From Thermomonospora echinospora (GTDB lineage: Bacteria; Actinomycetota; Actinomycetes; Streptosporangiales; Streptosporangiaceae): DNA of 64,000 nucleotides. Positions within the stretch are counted from its first letter, which is position 1; each line of letters starts with the position of its first letter. Made by a program: the position numbers and the translations under genes. Under the pieces are notes generated by a model that ran no database searches, had not been told where the DNA came from, and worked only from the letters and a program-made list of their open reading frames with translations. The stretch lies in NCBI RefSeq assembly GCF_900108175.1, contig NZ_FNVO01000022.1:54511-118510 (forward strand), read 5' to 3'. Shown one piece after another: positions 17,974 through 26,551 of the stretch.

Positions 17974-18120
17974 TTGGAACAACGACGAAGATGGCTTATC
18001 GGTGACTGGACCGCTCAGCACAGGCCGTTCGAGTGGACGGCGGCCCTGGACCAGGTCATCATCAAAGTCAGGATCCTGCACCGGGACTTCAAGAAGCTGC
18101 TCGCCAACAACTCAAAATGA
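17974..18120 (+). pseudogene. Transposase C-terminal remnant (IS630-like)
   Basis: An open stretch without a good start reads ...GDWTAQHRPFEWTAALDQVI then KVRILHRDFKKLLANNSK and a stop. The pattern 'PF-WTA...-VI-KV' followed by a basic tail resembles the end of IS630/Tc1-type transposases. About 49 codons remain. Base composition is less GC-rich than the neighbours. The rest of the 17870-18142 interval holds nothing else I recognise. The family assignment is from memory of such C termini and is tentative. Confidence 0.4.
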
Positions 18121-18142
18121 GCCGACTTCCAATTACAAGACA

Positions 18143-19456
18143 CTAGTACTGTGAGTGGGACTGGTTCTGAAGTGTCGGGCTGAGCCAGCGGATTCCTTCG
18201 TCTCGGAAAGGAACCTCGGCTTCGAGCTGGCACAGGACGCCGATGGCGACGCCGAGTGCCCGCTGGGCTTGGACGAGATTCGGGGGGAAGGCCAGGCTGA
18301 GGCCGACGGGCATCGAGGCGGTGAGTCCTCCCAAGGCGTCGCGCAGGTAAGCGGCGTCGAACTTGAAGAGGTCGGTGTGCACTGGGGCACCGGTTCGAGC
18401 GAAGAGGTCCTTTAGGCGTTCGGCGTCCACACGTATGCCCGGGGGGAGGAACTCCAGCTCACGCAGGATGTGCAGGAGTTGTTCAGAGTCGTCCGCGAGG
18501 TGGATGCGCATCCACTTTTGGAGGGGGCTCTCGGTACCGGGCGAGTGGTGGTGGACGGCGCCGAAATCCAGGACGCCCAGGCGGCCGTCGTCCTGCAGGC
18601 GAAAGTTTCCGGGGTGGGGGTCGCCGTGCATGAGACCGCAGCGGGGGATGCCCGAGAACATGAGGCGGGTGAGCAGCAGGCCGGCGCGGTCGCGTTCCGT
18701 CTGGCTGCCCGATGAGATGATCTGCGCCAGTGGCGTACCGTCGATCCACTCGGAGACGAGGACTCCGCCGTTCTGCAGGATGACTTCGGGGATGTGGAAG
18801 TCTGAGTCGGTGCTGAAGCCGGAGCGGAATGTGCTCTGTGCCTGCGCCTCGTGTTCGTAGTCGAGCTCTTCGGCGATCCGGTCCATCAGTTCGACGGCCA
18901 GTGCCCTGCCGTCGAGTTCGGGGGCCACGAGCGAGGTGAACCAGCGCATCGCGAAGACGAGCAGGTCGCGGTCGCCGAGTAGTTGTTCCCGGGCGTCGGG
19001 ATACTGCAGTTTGACCGCGACGGAGCGGCCGTCGTGCCACACCGCCCGGTGTACCTGGCCGAGCGAGGCCGCTGCGGCGGCATCGAATTCGAAGGAGGCG
19101 AAAAGGTCCTGCCAGGTGGGGCCGATGTCCTGCGCCATCACGCGGTAGACCATGTCGACGCTCTCTGGGCGGGCCGCGTCCTGCAGGCGGGCCAGGCGTT
19201 CCCGGTAGACGTCGGAGATCGAAGGCGGCAACACCGCCTCGTACACCGAGAGCACCTGACCGAACTTCATCACCCCGCCCCTGAGGCCGCCCAGAACCTC
19301 GAAAAGCTGGTCGGCAGTCCGTTCGTGCAACTCCAACGCGGATTCGTCGGTCAGCCTGCCGAGAACTTTCAGCCCGCTCGCGAGCCCAGCTCGTCCGGCG
19401 ATGCCCAGCGGGAGTGCCGACAGCCGCACCATCCGGTTCAGCGCCTGGAATCTCAT
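18143..19456 (-). CDS. ABC1/AarF (UbiB-like) atypical kinase
   Basis: A 437-aa protein of the ADCK/UbiB atypical kinase family. It carries the family hallmarks in order: the KxGQ motif (MKFGQVLS), the A-rich loop AAAASLGQVHRA, the ATP lysine in VAVKLQYPD, EELDYEHEAQAQ, the catalytic loop MHGDPHPGNF and the metal-binding LDFGAV. In bacteria such proteins support quinone biosynthesis or lipid homeostasis; the substrate here is unknown. ATG start. The last residues (NQSHSQY) are unusual and lie beside the transposase remnant, so the C terminus may have been altered by an insertion. Confidence 0.88.
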   Translation of the reverse strand: MRFQALNRMVRLSALPLGIAGRAGLASGLKVLGRLTDESALELHERTADQLFEVLGGLRGGVMKFGQVLSVYEAVLPPSISDVYRERLARLQDAARPESVDMVYRVMAQDIGPTWQDLFASFEFDAAAAASLGQVHRAVWHDGRSVAVKLQYPDAREQLLGDRDLLVFAMRWFTSLVAPELDGRALAVELMDRIAEELDYEHEAQAQSTFRSGFSTDSDFHIPEVILQNGGVLVSEWIDGTPLAQIISSGSQTERDRAGLLLTRLMFSGIPRCGLMHGDPHPGNFRLQDDGRLGVLDFGAVHHHSPGTESPLQKWMRIHLADDSEQLLHILRELEFLPPGIRVDAERLKDLFARTGAPVHTDLFKFDAAYLRDALGGLTASMPVGLSLAFPPNLVQAQRALGVAIGVLCQLEAEVPFRDEGIRWLSPTLQNQSHSQY

Positions 19457-19587
19457 GACGTCAGTGTGAACGGCAGAGAGGGGTCGTCGCCTCGGCCGCC
19501 GGTCGTCCGTATGGCTATCACCGTGGTGTGATCCGATCCGACCACGGTCCGACGACGACGCGGTCGCGTGATGCCTAGGATCTGCCC

Positions 19588-20775
19588 ATGGGACGGACCT
19601 ACACCGGTTTCCTGCGGGGCGCCCCTCCCCGGCCTCTGCTGCGGTTCATCTCCCTGGTAGGTGTGGCGTGGGCGGTTCCGGCGGTCGTCCTCTCGCCGCT
19701 TCCCGTCGCCCGGACCGTGCTCGTCACCGGGTTCATCCTGGTGTGGGGCCGACAGGCGGCGCGGCCATGGCGACCTCCGGCCGGATCGGTGCCGTTCCTC
19801 GCGCTCGTGACCCTGATGCCGCTCCTCCTGGCTCCGACAGCCGTCGGCGACCCCGGCGGGTTCCGTCCCTTCCCCTTCGCCGAAGGCAGCTACGCAGACG
19901 GTGCTCTGGCGGTGGCCGCGGCACCCGTCTGGATCCACCTGGCCGTCCTGAGCGGGGGACGTGATCTGGCCTGGTGTGTGCCGGTGACGCTGCTGCTCGC
20001 CCCGGCCCGGCATCTGCTCACCGGGGATTTCCCTCTCTGGCCGGCCTGGATCATGTGGGAGGTCGGGTTCCTCCTGCTCGGCTCGGTCTTCAGAGTCCAC
20101 GGCATGCTTTACGAGGCCCGCCTGCGGCTCGATCGCGAGGCCGTCGCCGAGGAGCGCCGGAAGATCGCCCGTGAGGTCCACGACCTGGTCGGACATGGGC
20201 TGGGCGCGGCACTGCTGAACATTGGCGCGGCCCGGCTCGCCGCCTTCCGGGGGGACACCCGGGCGACGATCGAGGCCCTGGAGGAGGCGGAACGGGCAGG
20301 TCGGCAGAGTGTGCGCGACGTCCATCGCGGGCTGGTCCTGCTGCGCGACCCCGCGCGGGCGGAGGGCGCGACGGCCCGGGCGCTTCCGACGGCCGAGGAC
20401 ATCGGTGAACTCGTCGAAGAGCTCCGCTCCGGCGGCCTCGCCGTCGATCTCACCACGCGCGGTGACCTGGGCGCCGTCGACCCCGTGACCGGACTCGCGA
20501 TCTTTCGGGTCGTGCAGGAGGCCTTGTCCAACACCGCACGGCACGCACCTGGCGCGGCCGCCTCCATCACCGTGGACGTCGGAGAGCGGTTCGTCCGCGT
20601 GACCGTCGCCGATCAGGGTTCCACGGCCGCCGGGGGACGCTCGGCGGGCGGTGGCCTGGGCCTGATCGGTATGCGGGAACGGGTCACGGCGCTCGGCGGC
20701 ACCCTGTGGGCGCAGCCGGAAGGATCGGGCTGGGCAGTCCATGCGACGATCCCCGTGGGGAGGGCCGCCAGGTGA
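19588..20775 (+). CDS. NarL-type sensor histidine kinase
   Basis: A 395-aa membrane sensor kinase. The N-terminal ~160 residues form about five hydrophobic segments with short loops and no large sensor domain. These are followed by a short coiled coil and the HisKA_3 dimerisation helix with phospho-acceptor H198 (REVHDLVGHGLG). The HATPase domain shows the N box (EALSNTARHA) and G box (GGLGLIGMRERV). The start is ATG. Its stop codon overlaps the GTG of the response regulator, so the pair is translationally coupled. Confidence 0.92.
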   Translation: MGRTYTGFLRGAPPRPLLRFISLVGVAWAVPAVVLSPLPVARTVLVTGFILVWGRQAARPWRPPAGSVPFLALVTLMPLLLAPTAVGDPGGFRPFPFAEGSYADGALAVAAAPVWIHLAVLSGGRDLAWCVPVTLLLAPARHLLTGDFPLWPAWIMWEVGFLLLGSVFRVHGMLYEARLRLDREAVAEERRKIAREVHDLVGHGLGAALLNIGAARLAAFRGDTRATIEALEEAERAGRQSVRDVHRGLVLLRDPARAEGATARALPTAEDIGELVEELRSGGLAVDLTTRGDLGAVDPVTGLAIFRVVQEALSNTARHAPGAAASITVDVGERFVRVTVADQGSTAAGGRSAGGGLGLIGMRERVTALGGTLWAQPEGSGWAVHATIPVGRAAR

Positions 20776-21419
20776 CGAGGTTGCTGCTCGTGGACGACCA
20801 GCAGCTCACACGCTCCGGTCTCATCCGGATCTTCGACGGCGAACCCGACCTCGAAGTCGTGGGGGAATGCGCCGACGGAGACGAGGTCGAGCGGGCCGCC
20901 GTGCGCCACCGTCCCGACGTCGTGCTCATGGACGTGCGCATGAGGCGTATGGACGGTGCTGAGGCGACCCGGCTGCTGCAGCGTCGGCCCGGGGCGCCCG
21001 CCGTGCTCATCCTCACGATGTTCGACGACCCGGACGTCGTCGCCGCCGCGCTCACGGCCGGTGCGGCCGGTTTCGTCCTCAAGGACGCACCCGGCGAGGA
21101 GATCATCCAGGCGACACGGGCGGTGGCCGCGGGGAAGGGCTGGCTGGATCCCGCCGTCGTACCGCAGATCTTCGACGCCTACCGTTCGGACCTTCGTCCG
21201 AGGCAGGCGGAGACGGCCCTGGTCGTCGAGCTGTCGCGGCGAGAACGTGAAGTGCTGTCCCTGATCGGCGTCGGCGCCACCAACGCGGAGATCGCGGCCC
21301 GCCTGAACATCGCTGAAGGAACCGTGAAGACCCACATCGGCCACATCTTCACCAAGCTCGAGCTCAGAGATCGGGCCGCAGCCGTCATCTTCGCCCTCCG
21401 CCACGGCCTCGCCGGCTGA
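20772..21419 (+). CDS. NarL/LuxR-family response regulator
   Basis: A 215-aa regulator. The receiver domain has the acidic pair D8/D9, phospho-acceptor D54 (VVLMDVR) and conserved Lys in FVLKDAP. The LuxR helix-turn-helix at the C terminus (REREVLSLIGVGATNAEIA, GTVKTHIGHIFTKL) binds DNA. The GTG start overlaps the kinase stop (GTGA) and has GGGGAGGG upstream. It is the cognate partner of the kinase at 19588. No obvious target gene lies downstream; the next 150 bp hold no gene. Confidence 0.92.
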   Translation: MTRLLLVDDQQLTRSGLIRIFDGEPDLEVVGECADGDEVERAAVRHRPDVVLMDVRMRRMDGAEATRLLQRRPGAPAVLILTMFDDPDVVAAALTAGAAGFVLKDAPGEEIIQATRAVAAGKGWLDPAVVPQIFDAYRSDLRPRQAETALVVELSRREREVLSLIGVGATNAEIAARLNIAEGTVKTHIGHIFTKLELRDRAAAVIFALRHGLAG

Positions 21420-21573
21420 CCGTGATGCCGGTACGGGCGAGGCGACGGGGTCGACTGCGGGGGTGGCGGGTGGTGACTGGCAGGCAGATGGTCCAGCCCG
21501 TGGATTGTGGTCTCTTCGGCGCCCGGGGCGGTCCCGTTCTTGCGAGGCGGCCAGGGACGGTGCTGTTCTCGCC

Positions 21574-21764
21574 ATGCTGGTGGGCTGCTACCGGCTGGGC
21601 GGGCGTCTGGAGCGGGCGGGATGGGCGAGGTGTGTAAGGGGTTCGATCAGCTCCTGCGGCGGGTGGCGGTCAAGCCGATCCGAGCCGACGTGCATGACCA
21701 CATCGCGTTGTCCGGGCGGTGCGAGCCTGCCGACTCGGCTCCGGGCTTTCAGTGGGTCAGCTGA
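21574..21764 (+). pseudogene. Ser/Thr protein kinase N-lobe fragment with frameshift
   Basis: Two overlapping frames together read as the start of a Pkn-type kinase. From the ATG at 21574 comes MLVGCYRLGGRLERAG, then after a one-base slip MGEVCKGFDQLLRRVAVKPI and a short tail ending in a stop. The glycine-loop (GMGEV-KGFD) and the VAVK lysine motif are clear, but everything past the N lobe is missing. It fills most of the 337-bp gap 21420-21756 between two convergent regulator genes. The first ~150 bp of that gap hold nothing I recognise. Confidence 0.55.
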
Positions 21765-22377
21765 GCAGGCCGCGGCGGTAGGCTTCGCCGACGGCGGCGG
21801 CGCGGTCGCGCACGCCGAGCTTGTCGTAGATGTGCAGCAGGTGGGTTTTGATGCTGGCCTCGCTGATGAACAGCTTGGCCGCGGCCTGGCGGTTGGACGC
21901 GCCACCCGCGACCAGGGTGAGCACCTGTATCTCCCGGTCGGTGAGCGCGGCCTTGACCGGCCGGCGCACCTGGCCCATCAGCCGGCTGGCTACGGACGGC
22001 GACAGCACCGGCTCGCCGGCGGCAGCGGCGCGGACCGCGCGCAGCAGTTCCTCGGTGGGCGCGTCCTTGAGCAGGTAGCCGGTGGCGCCCGCCTCGATGG
22101 CGGGCAGCACGTCCACGTCGCCGTCAAAGGTCGTCAGCACCAGCGTCTTGATCCCGGGATGAGACGAGCGCAGCGCGGTGATCGCGGCCACCCCGTCCAT
22201 CTCGGGCATCCGCAGGTCCATGAGCACGACGTCGACGCCGAGCGCCGCGGCCCGCTCGATCCCCTCGCGGCCGGTGGCCGCCTCGCCGGCCACCTCGATG
22301 TCGGGCTCGGTTTCGAAGGCCGCGCGCAGACCGCCGCGCACGATCGGGTGGTCGTCGACGATCAGCAGCCGGATCAT
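21757..22377 (-). CDS. NarL/LuxR-family response regulator
   Basis: A 206-aa regulator with receiver D8/D9 and phospho-acceptor D54 (VVLMDLRMPEMDG), the conserved Lys in YLLKDAP, and a C-terminal LuxR helix-turn-helix (TDREIQVLTLVAGGASNRQAA, ASIKTHLLHIYDKL). It is the last gene of a four-gene operon: ABC ATPase, permease, kinase, regulator. Its ATG overlaps the kinase stop (ATGA). The layout implies that the pair senses a condition handled by the ABC exporter and regulates it. Confidence 0.93.
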   Translation of the reverse strand: MIRLLIVDDHPIVRGGLRAAFETEPDIEVAGEAATGREGIERAAALGVDVVLMDLRMPEMDGVAAITALRSSHPGIKTLVLTTFDGDVDVLPAIEAGATGYLLKDAPTEELLRAVRAAAAGEPVLSPSVASRLMGQVRRPVKAALTDREIQVLTLVAGGASNRQAAAKLFISEASIKTHLLHIYDKLGVRDRAAAVGEAYRRGLLS

Positions 22378-23594
22378 GCCTCGCCCACCTGTGGTCCGGC
22401 CTGCAGGGCGGGGACGCTGGCGCTGATCGCGGTGCCCTCGCCGGGGACGCTCTCGATCTCCAGCGTGCCGCCGACGCCGCGCGCCCGCTGTCTCATGCTG
22501 CTCAAGCCGAATCCCCCGTCGCCGCTTCCGTCGATGCCCTTGCCATCATCGCGAATGTCGAGCAGCGTGACGTCGCCGGCGTAGGACAGGGTGAGGCCGG
22601 CCCGAGAGGCGGCGGCGTGCTTGCCGATGTTGGTCAGCGCCTCCTGGGCGATGCGGAACAGGGCGACCTCGATGGCCGGGCTGAGCGGCACCCGGTCGCC
22701 GGTGATCTCGACGTGCAGCTCGACGCCGGAGGCCTCGGACCAGTCACGGGCCAGGGCGGACATCGCCTCGGGGAGGTGGGCGTCGTCCAGCCGCTGCGGG
22801 CGCAGGGCGTCGACGGACCTCCTGGCCTCGGCCAGGCTCTCGGTGGCGAGGGCGAGGGCCAGCTCGACGTGCTCGGCGCCGTCCGGCACCCGCTTGGCGG
22901 CGCGGAGCTGGGTGATGATTCCGGCCAGGCCCTGGGCCAGGGTGTCGTGGATCTCGCGGGCCATTCGCTGCCGTTCGTCGAGCACACCCGCCTCGTGCGC
23001 CTGCGTCATGAGCTGGGCGTGCAGTCCGGCGTTCTCCTCCAGGGCGGCCTCCAGGTCCACGAGCGCCTTGCGATACCTGCGCTGCCGTTCTTCGACCCGG
23101 ATGCTCAGGATGTGCCCGCCGCCGATCGCGAGGGTCTGCAGCGTCACGATCGCGACGTGGAAGGCGAGGAGCTGCACACTGGCCTGCAACCAGTCGATCG
23201 TGGAGCCGTACAGGACGGTGGAGGTCGCCGCCACCGCGGCGAACGTCCATTTCGACGGGGCGAACCGAGCGGCCAGGAAGAAGCCGGAGATCGTGTAGAT
23301 GATGAAGATGGGATCGCGCAGGGAGAGCGCGGTGGCGGTCGTGAGCACGCCGATGAAGTGGATGACGGTCGCCGCCCGCCGGGCCCGCAGCCGGGCGGGC
23401 AGCAGGGTGTGCGCGCCGATCAGCCAGGCCAGCGCCAACGCCGCGAGCGCCAGGGTGGCCGGGACCGTGCCCGCCGGGTGACCGGGCACGGCCAGGCTGA
23501 TGGCCAGCGAGACGCCGAGCGTCAGGTAGGGGACCCACTCCGCGAAGCGCTCGAAGCGCTGTTCCCATTTCGACGGGGGGAAGGGGTCGGTCAT
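22374..23594 (-). CDS. NarL-type sensor histidine kinase
   Basis: A 406-aa membrane kinase. The N-terminal ~160 residues contain about five to six hydrophobic helices, followed by a coiled coil (EERQRRYRKALVDLEAALEE). HisKA_3 follows with phospho-acceptor H216 (REIHDTLAQGLAGII), then HATPase with N box (EALTNIGKHA) and G box (GGFGLSSMRQRA). The ATG overlaps the stop of the permease gene by four bases and its own stop overlaps the regulator start, so it sits in a tightly coupled operon with the transporter. Confidence 0.93.
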   Translation of the reverse strand: MTDPFPPSKWEQRFERFAEWVPYLTLGVSLAISLAVPGHPAGTVPATLALAALALAWLIGAHTLLPARLRARRAATVIHFIGVLTTATALSLRDPIFIIYTISGFFLAARFAPSKWTFAAVAATSTVLYGSTIDWLQASVQLLAFHVAIVTLQTLAIGGGHILSIRVEERQRRYRKALVDLEAALEENAGLHAQLMTQAHEAGVLDERQRMAREIHDTLAQGLAGIITQLRAAKRVPDGAEHVELALALATESLAEARRSVDALRPQRLDDAHLPEAMSALARDWSEASGVELHVEITGDRVPLSPAIEVALFRIAQEALTNIGKHAAASRAGLTLSYAGDVTLLDIRDDGKGIDGSGDGGFGLSSMRQRARGVGGTLEIESVPGEGTAISASVPALQAGPQVGEA

Positions 23595-25393
23595 GACGCG
23601 GAGTTTAGGCGCAGCGGGATCATGACGGCGTAGCCGTACAGCAGCAGGCCGAGGGCGATCATGAAGGCGATCGTGGGCCACTGCCAGACCTCGGGCAGGT
23701 GCAGGGCGAGGAACCAGACGGGGTCGCGAACGCCGATGATCTTGAAGGCCATCGGCACCAGCCCCTGGGGGAACAGCGGCAGCCAGGCGACGGAGTAGCA
23801 GAAGGTGACCGCGGCGCGGTGCTTGAACGGGAGGTCGGACGTCGCCAGCCTGCCCTGGTAGCGCGTCGGCGTGGGAGCCGGGCCGTGCTTCATGAGGTTG
23901 AGCAGCTCCGGCCCGGCGGAGGCGAGCTTGAGATGGGCGAGCCTGCCCAGTCCCCAGGCGCTGAGGGCGCCGCCGGCCAGCCCGACCGGCAGGCCCGCCC
24001 ACGGTTGGAGCAGGATCGCACCGGCCACAGGGAGCGCCGTGGCGGGCACCGCGACCAGCATCAGCCACATGAGCCCGGTCTCCGCGCCCTCGTCGGCGCC
24101 GGTGCTGAGGGGGTTGCCGCCGCGCTTGTGCGGGTCGGTGCCGGGGACCAGGGAGGTGACCGCGACCAGAACGATCAGCCCGGCCGCGCCGCCGAGTACG
24201 GCGGGCAGCAGGCCGAGCACCCACGGCCAGGCCCAGCCCTGGCCGCTGACCGCGGTGCCGACCAGGGAGAGCAGGACGGCGGGCGGGCCCACGACCAGCA
24301 GCCAGGCCAACTGCCTGCCGCGGACGTCGGCGCGTTCGGCGCCCGGCGTCATCAGGGTCAGCCAGAGCGCGGTCCCGTCCGTGCCGTACATGTTGGCCGA
24401 GGCGCCGGCCGCCATCACCGCCGCGATCAGTCCGGTGAACGGCACCATGATCCACACGTCGAGGGTGACGAGCAGCAGCGGGAACACCAGGGCGTAGGAC
24501 AACGCGATGCTCAGCAGTTGGATCCGGACCAGGTCGCGCCACCAGGCGCGCAACTCCTTGGCGGCCACCGCGCGGGCACCACCGACCAGGGGAAACGGGC
24601 GCGGCCTGCCGCGGCGTGCCGGCACGCCGCCGCGCGCGACCGAGGTCACCCGCCGCGACAGCAGTGCGGCCCAGGCTGACAGCAGCAGCGCCACCGCCGC
24701 GCCGTTGGCGGCCAGGATGCCAAGCGCGACCGGCCAGGACGACTCGACCGCGGCCACGCCCCACCCAGACGGCAGCGCCTTGAGCAGGCCGTCGACCCAC
24801 GACGGGCCGCCCCCGGCAGACAGGCTGCCGCCCGCGCCGAGGGCGACGGCCGGAGCCCACCCGTTGCCGCACAGCGCGAGCGCCGACCCCATGACCAGAC
24901 CCGCGGCCGCGGCCGCGGCGCGCGACCGGACGAACAGGGCCAGCAGCGCCACCACGACCCGGGACACCACCACCAGCGTGACCAGCGTGAGCACCGCGGC
25001 GAACACCCCGGCCAGGAGGCCGAGCGGGCCAAAGCGCCAGCCGTGGACCGGCAGCGAGAGCAGCGCCGCGAAGGTGACCGCGGGGGCCGGCCCGGCGAAC
25101 GCCCCGGCCAGCAACGCCGCGGCCCTCCGGCGCGGCGTGGCCGGGATCATGGCGAAGTACTCGGGCCGGAGCGACTCGTCGCCGCCACCGCTCAGCACCG
25201 GACCGAAGATCCAGCCGGTCAGCCAGCCGGCCAGCGTCAGCGGCAGCAGCTCCGGCCAGAGCACGGCCACCACGATCGTGCCCACCGCCAGCAGCAGCCC
25301 GACCAGCACGCCCGAGACCAGGGTCGTCGCCCGGTCACCGCGCATCGAGTGCCGTAGCACCGCCAGCCGCATCCGGATCATGACGTGAGCCAT
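23591..25393 (-). CDS. ABC-2 type transporter permease (large, ~12 helices)
   Basis: A 600-aa integral membrane protein with many hydrophobic segments spread over the whole length in two blocks, separated by loops around residues ~220-285 and ~450-510. It matches the large actinobacterial ABC-2 permeases that work with a single ATPase in export of lipids, peptides or drugs. The start at 25393 is backed by GGGAGGG with a six-base spacer. It overlaps the ATPase gene by 16 nt, showing translational coupling. Cargo unknown. Confidence 0.82.
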   Translation of the reverse strand: MAHVMIRMRLAVLRHSMRGDRATTLVSGVLVGLLLAVGTIVVAVLWPELLPLTLAGWLTGWIFGPVLSGGGDESLRPEYFAMIPATPRRRAAALLAGAFAGPAPAVTFAALLSLPVHGWRFGPLGLLAGVFAAVLTLVTLVVVSRVVVALLALFVRSRAAAAAAGLVMGSALALCGNGWAPAVALGAGGSLSAGGGPSWVDGLLKALPSGWGVAAVESSWPVALGILAANGAAVALLLSAWAALLSRRVTSVARGGVPARRGRPRPFPLVGGARAVAAKELRAWWRDLVRIQLLSIALSYALVFPLLLVTLDVWIMVPFTGLIAAVMAAGASANMYGTDGTALWLTLMTPGAERADVRGRQLAWLLVVGPPAVLLSLVGTAVSGQGWAWPWVLGLLPAVLGGAAGLIVLVAVTSLVPGTDPHKRGGNPLSTGADEGAETGLMWLMLVAVPATALPVAGAILLQPWAGLPVGLAGGALSAWGLGRLAHLKLASAGPELLNLMKHGPAPTPTRYQGRLATSDLPFKHRAAVTFCYSVAWLPLFPQGLVPMAFKIIGVRDPVWFLALHLPEVWQWPTIAFMIALGLLLYGYAVMIPLRLNSAS

Positions 25394-26145
25394 GCCAGTC
25401 CCTCCCGTACCTCGGCGCGGGCACCGACCAGCTCGATGAAGGCCTCCTCGAGGGAACCGCCGCCACGCACCTCGGCCAGCGGACCGGCCGCGGCCACCCT
25501 GCCACCGGAGATGACGGCCACGTGGTCGCAGAGCTGCTCGACGAGGGCCATGACATGACTGGAGATGATCACCGAGCCGCCACCCGTGACGAACCTGCGC
25601 AGGATCGTCCTGATCGTGGCCGCGGAGACCGGGTCGACGGCCTCGAACGGCTCGTCGAGGACCAGCAGCCGGGGTGCGTGCAGCAGCGCCACGGCCAGCC
25701 CGATCTTCTTGCGCATGCCAGTGGAGTACTCGATGACCAGCGCCCGCTCGGCCGAATCCAGCTCCAGCACGCTCAGCAGTTCCGCCGCCCGCTCGGCCAC
25801 CACGCCGGGCGGCAGACCGCGCAGCAGGCCGAGGTAGGTGAGCACCTCGCGACCGGTCAGCCGCTCCGGCATCGCGTTCCCGTCGGGCAGCACGCCCACC
25901 AGGGACTTGGCCTCCACGCCCGAACGCCAGACGTCGACACCGAAGATCTCCGCCCTGCCCGCATCCGGACGCAGCAGGCCCACGGCCATCGCCAGCGTGG
26001 TCGTCTTGCCCGCACCGTTCGGACCGACCAGGCCGTAGAACGATCCGGCGGGCACCGTCAGGCCGACATCGTCGACCGCGACGTGGTCACCGAACGCCTT
26101 ACGGAGCCCGGTGGTCCTGAGTGCGGGTTGCCGCTGTGTTCGCAT
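25378..26145 (-). CDS. ABC transporter ATP-binding protein
   Basis: A 255-aa ABC ATPase. Walker A is GPNGAGKT (residues 41-48), the Q-loop region reads VGVLPDGNAMPERLTG, the signature is the variant YSTGMRKK, Walker B is LLVLDEPFEAVDP and the switch His is in IISSH. This variant signature is usual for ABC-2 exporters. The start ATG (MRTQRQPALRTTGLRK) was chosen for a normal N terminus; the frame is open further upstream without a ribosome site. First gene of the exporter/two-component operon. Confidence 0.92.
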   Translation of the reverse strand: MRTQRQPALRTTGLRKAFGDHVAVDDVGLTVPAGSFYGLVGPNGAGKTTTLAMAVGLLRPDAGRAEIFGVDVWRSGVEAKSLVGVLPDGNAMPERLTGREVLTYLGLLRGLPPGVVAERAAELLSVLELDSAERALVIEYSTGMRKKIGLAVALLHAPRLLVLDEPFEAVDPVSAATIRTILRRFVTGGGSVIISSHVMALVEQLCDHVAVISGGRVAAAGPLAEVRGGGSLEEAFIELVGARAEVREGLAWLTS

Positions 26146-26216
26146 GCACCGAGCATCGTGACCGGTGCGGCGGTCGCGGATCGCCCGTCCGGTGATCGCA
26201 GCGGTGGATCCCGGCA

Positions 26217-26232
26217 TCAACCGATCGGTTGA
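26217..26232. repeat. 16-bp perfect palindrome upstream of the ABC operon
   Basis: TCAACCGATCGGTTGA is a perfect palindrome centred about 80 bp before the ATPase start at 26145. It could be an operator for the exporter operon. It could also belong to the adjacent Tn3 remnant, although it does not look like a Tn3 terminal repeat. Confidence 0.4.
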
Positions 26233-26268
26233 CGCCGAGGCCGACGATCGGATGCGGAAACCCGCCCG

Positions 26269-26412
26269 TCACGCCGCCAGGTCCAAGGCGGAGAAGTCGA
26301 CCTCCTTCAGCAGGGGGTTGAACGCCGCGGGGACGAGCGTGAGCTCGTCGGTGGCGTAGGTCCCGAACCGAGTGATGTGGGAGCGCAGGTAGGGCGACAG
26401 GGCGGCAGGTGC
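26269..26412 (-). pseudogene. Tn3-family transposase C-terminal remnant
   Basis: Reading the minus strand without a start codon gives about 47 codons ending in TGA, with AALSPYLRSHITRFGTYATD followed by ELTLVPAAFNP and VDFSALDLAA. The 'LSPY-R-HI-RFG-Y--DEL' pattern is the typical end of Tn3-family TnpA. Upstream of it nothing recognisable as transposase remains. It occupies the centre of the 406-bp gap 26146-26551; the remainder of that gap shows only the palindrome at 26217. Confidence 0.6.
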
Positions 26413-26551
26413 AGGACTCGGCCTTGTTGGTCGCAGCCGTCACCCGGGCGCGAACGGGCAGGGCAGGCGCTGGTGATCGAGGCCACCTCCCCGGAGCAAG
26501 GCATGAGAGGCGGCCGGCTCTCACGCCTTGCCGGGTGGTTCGACGGGCGTG

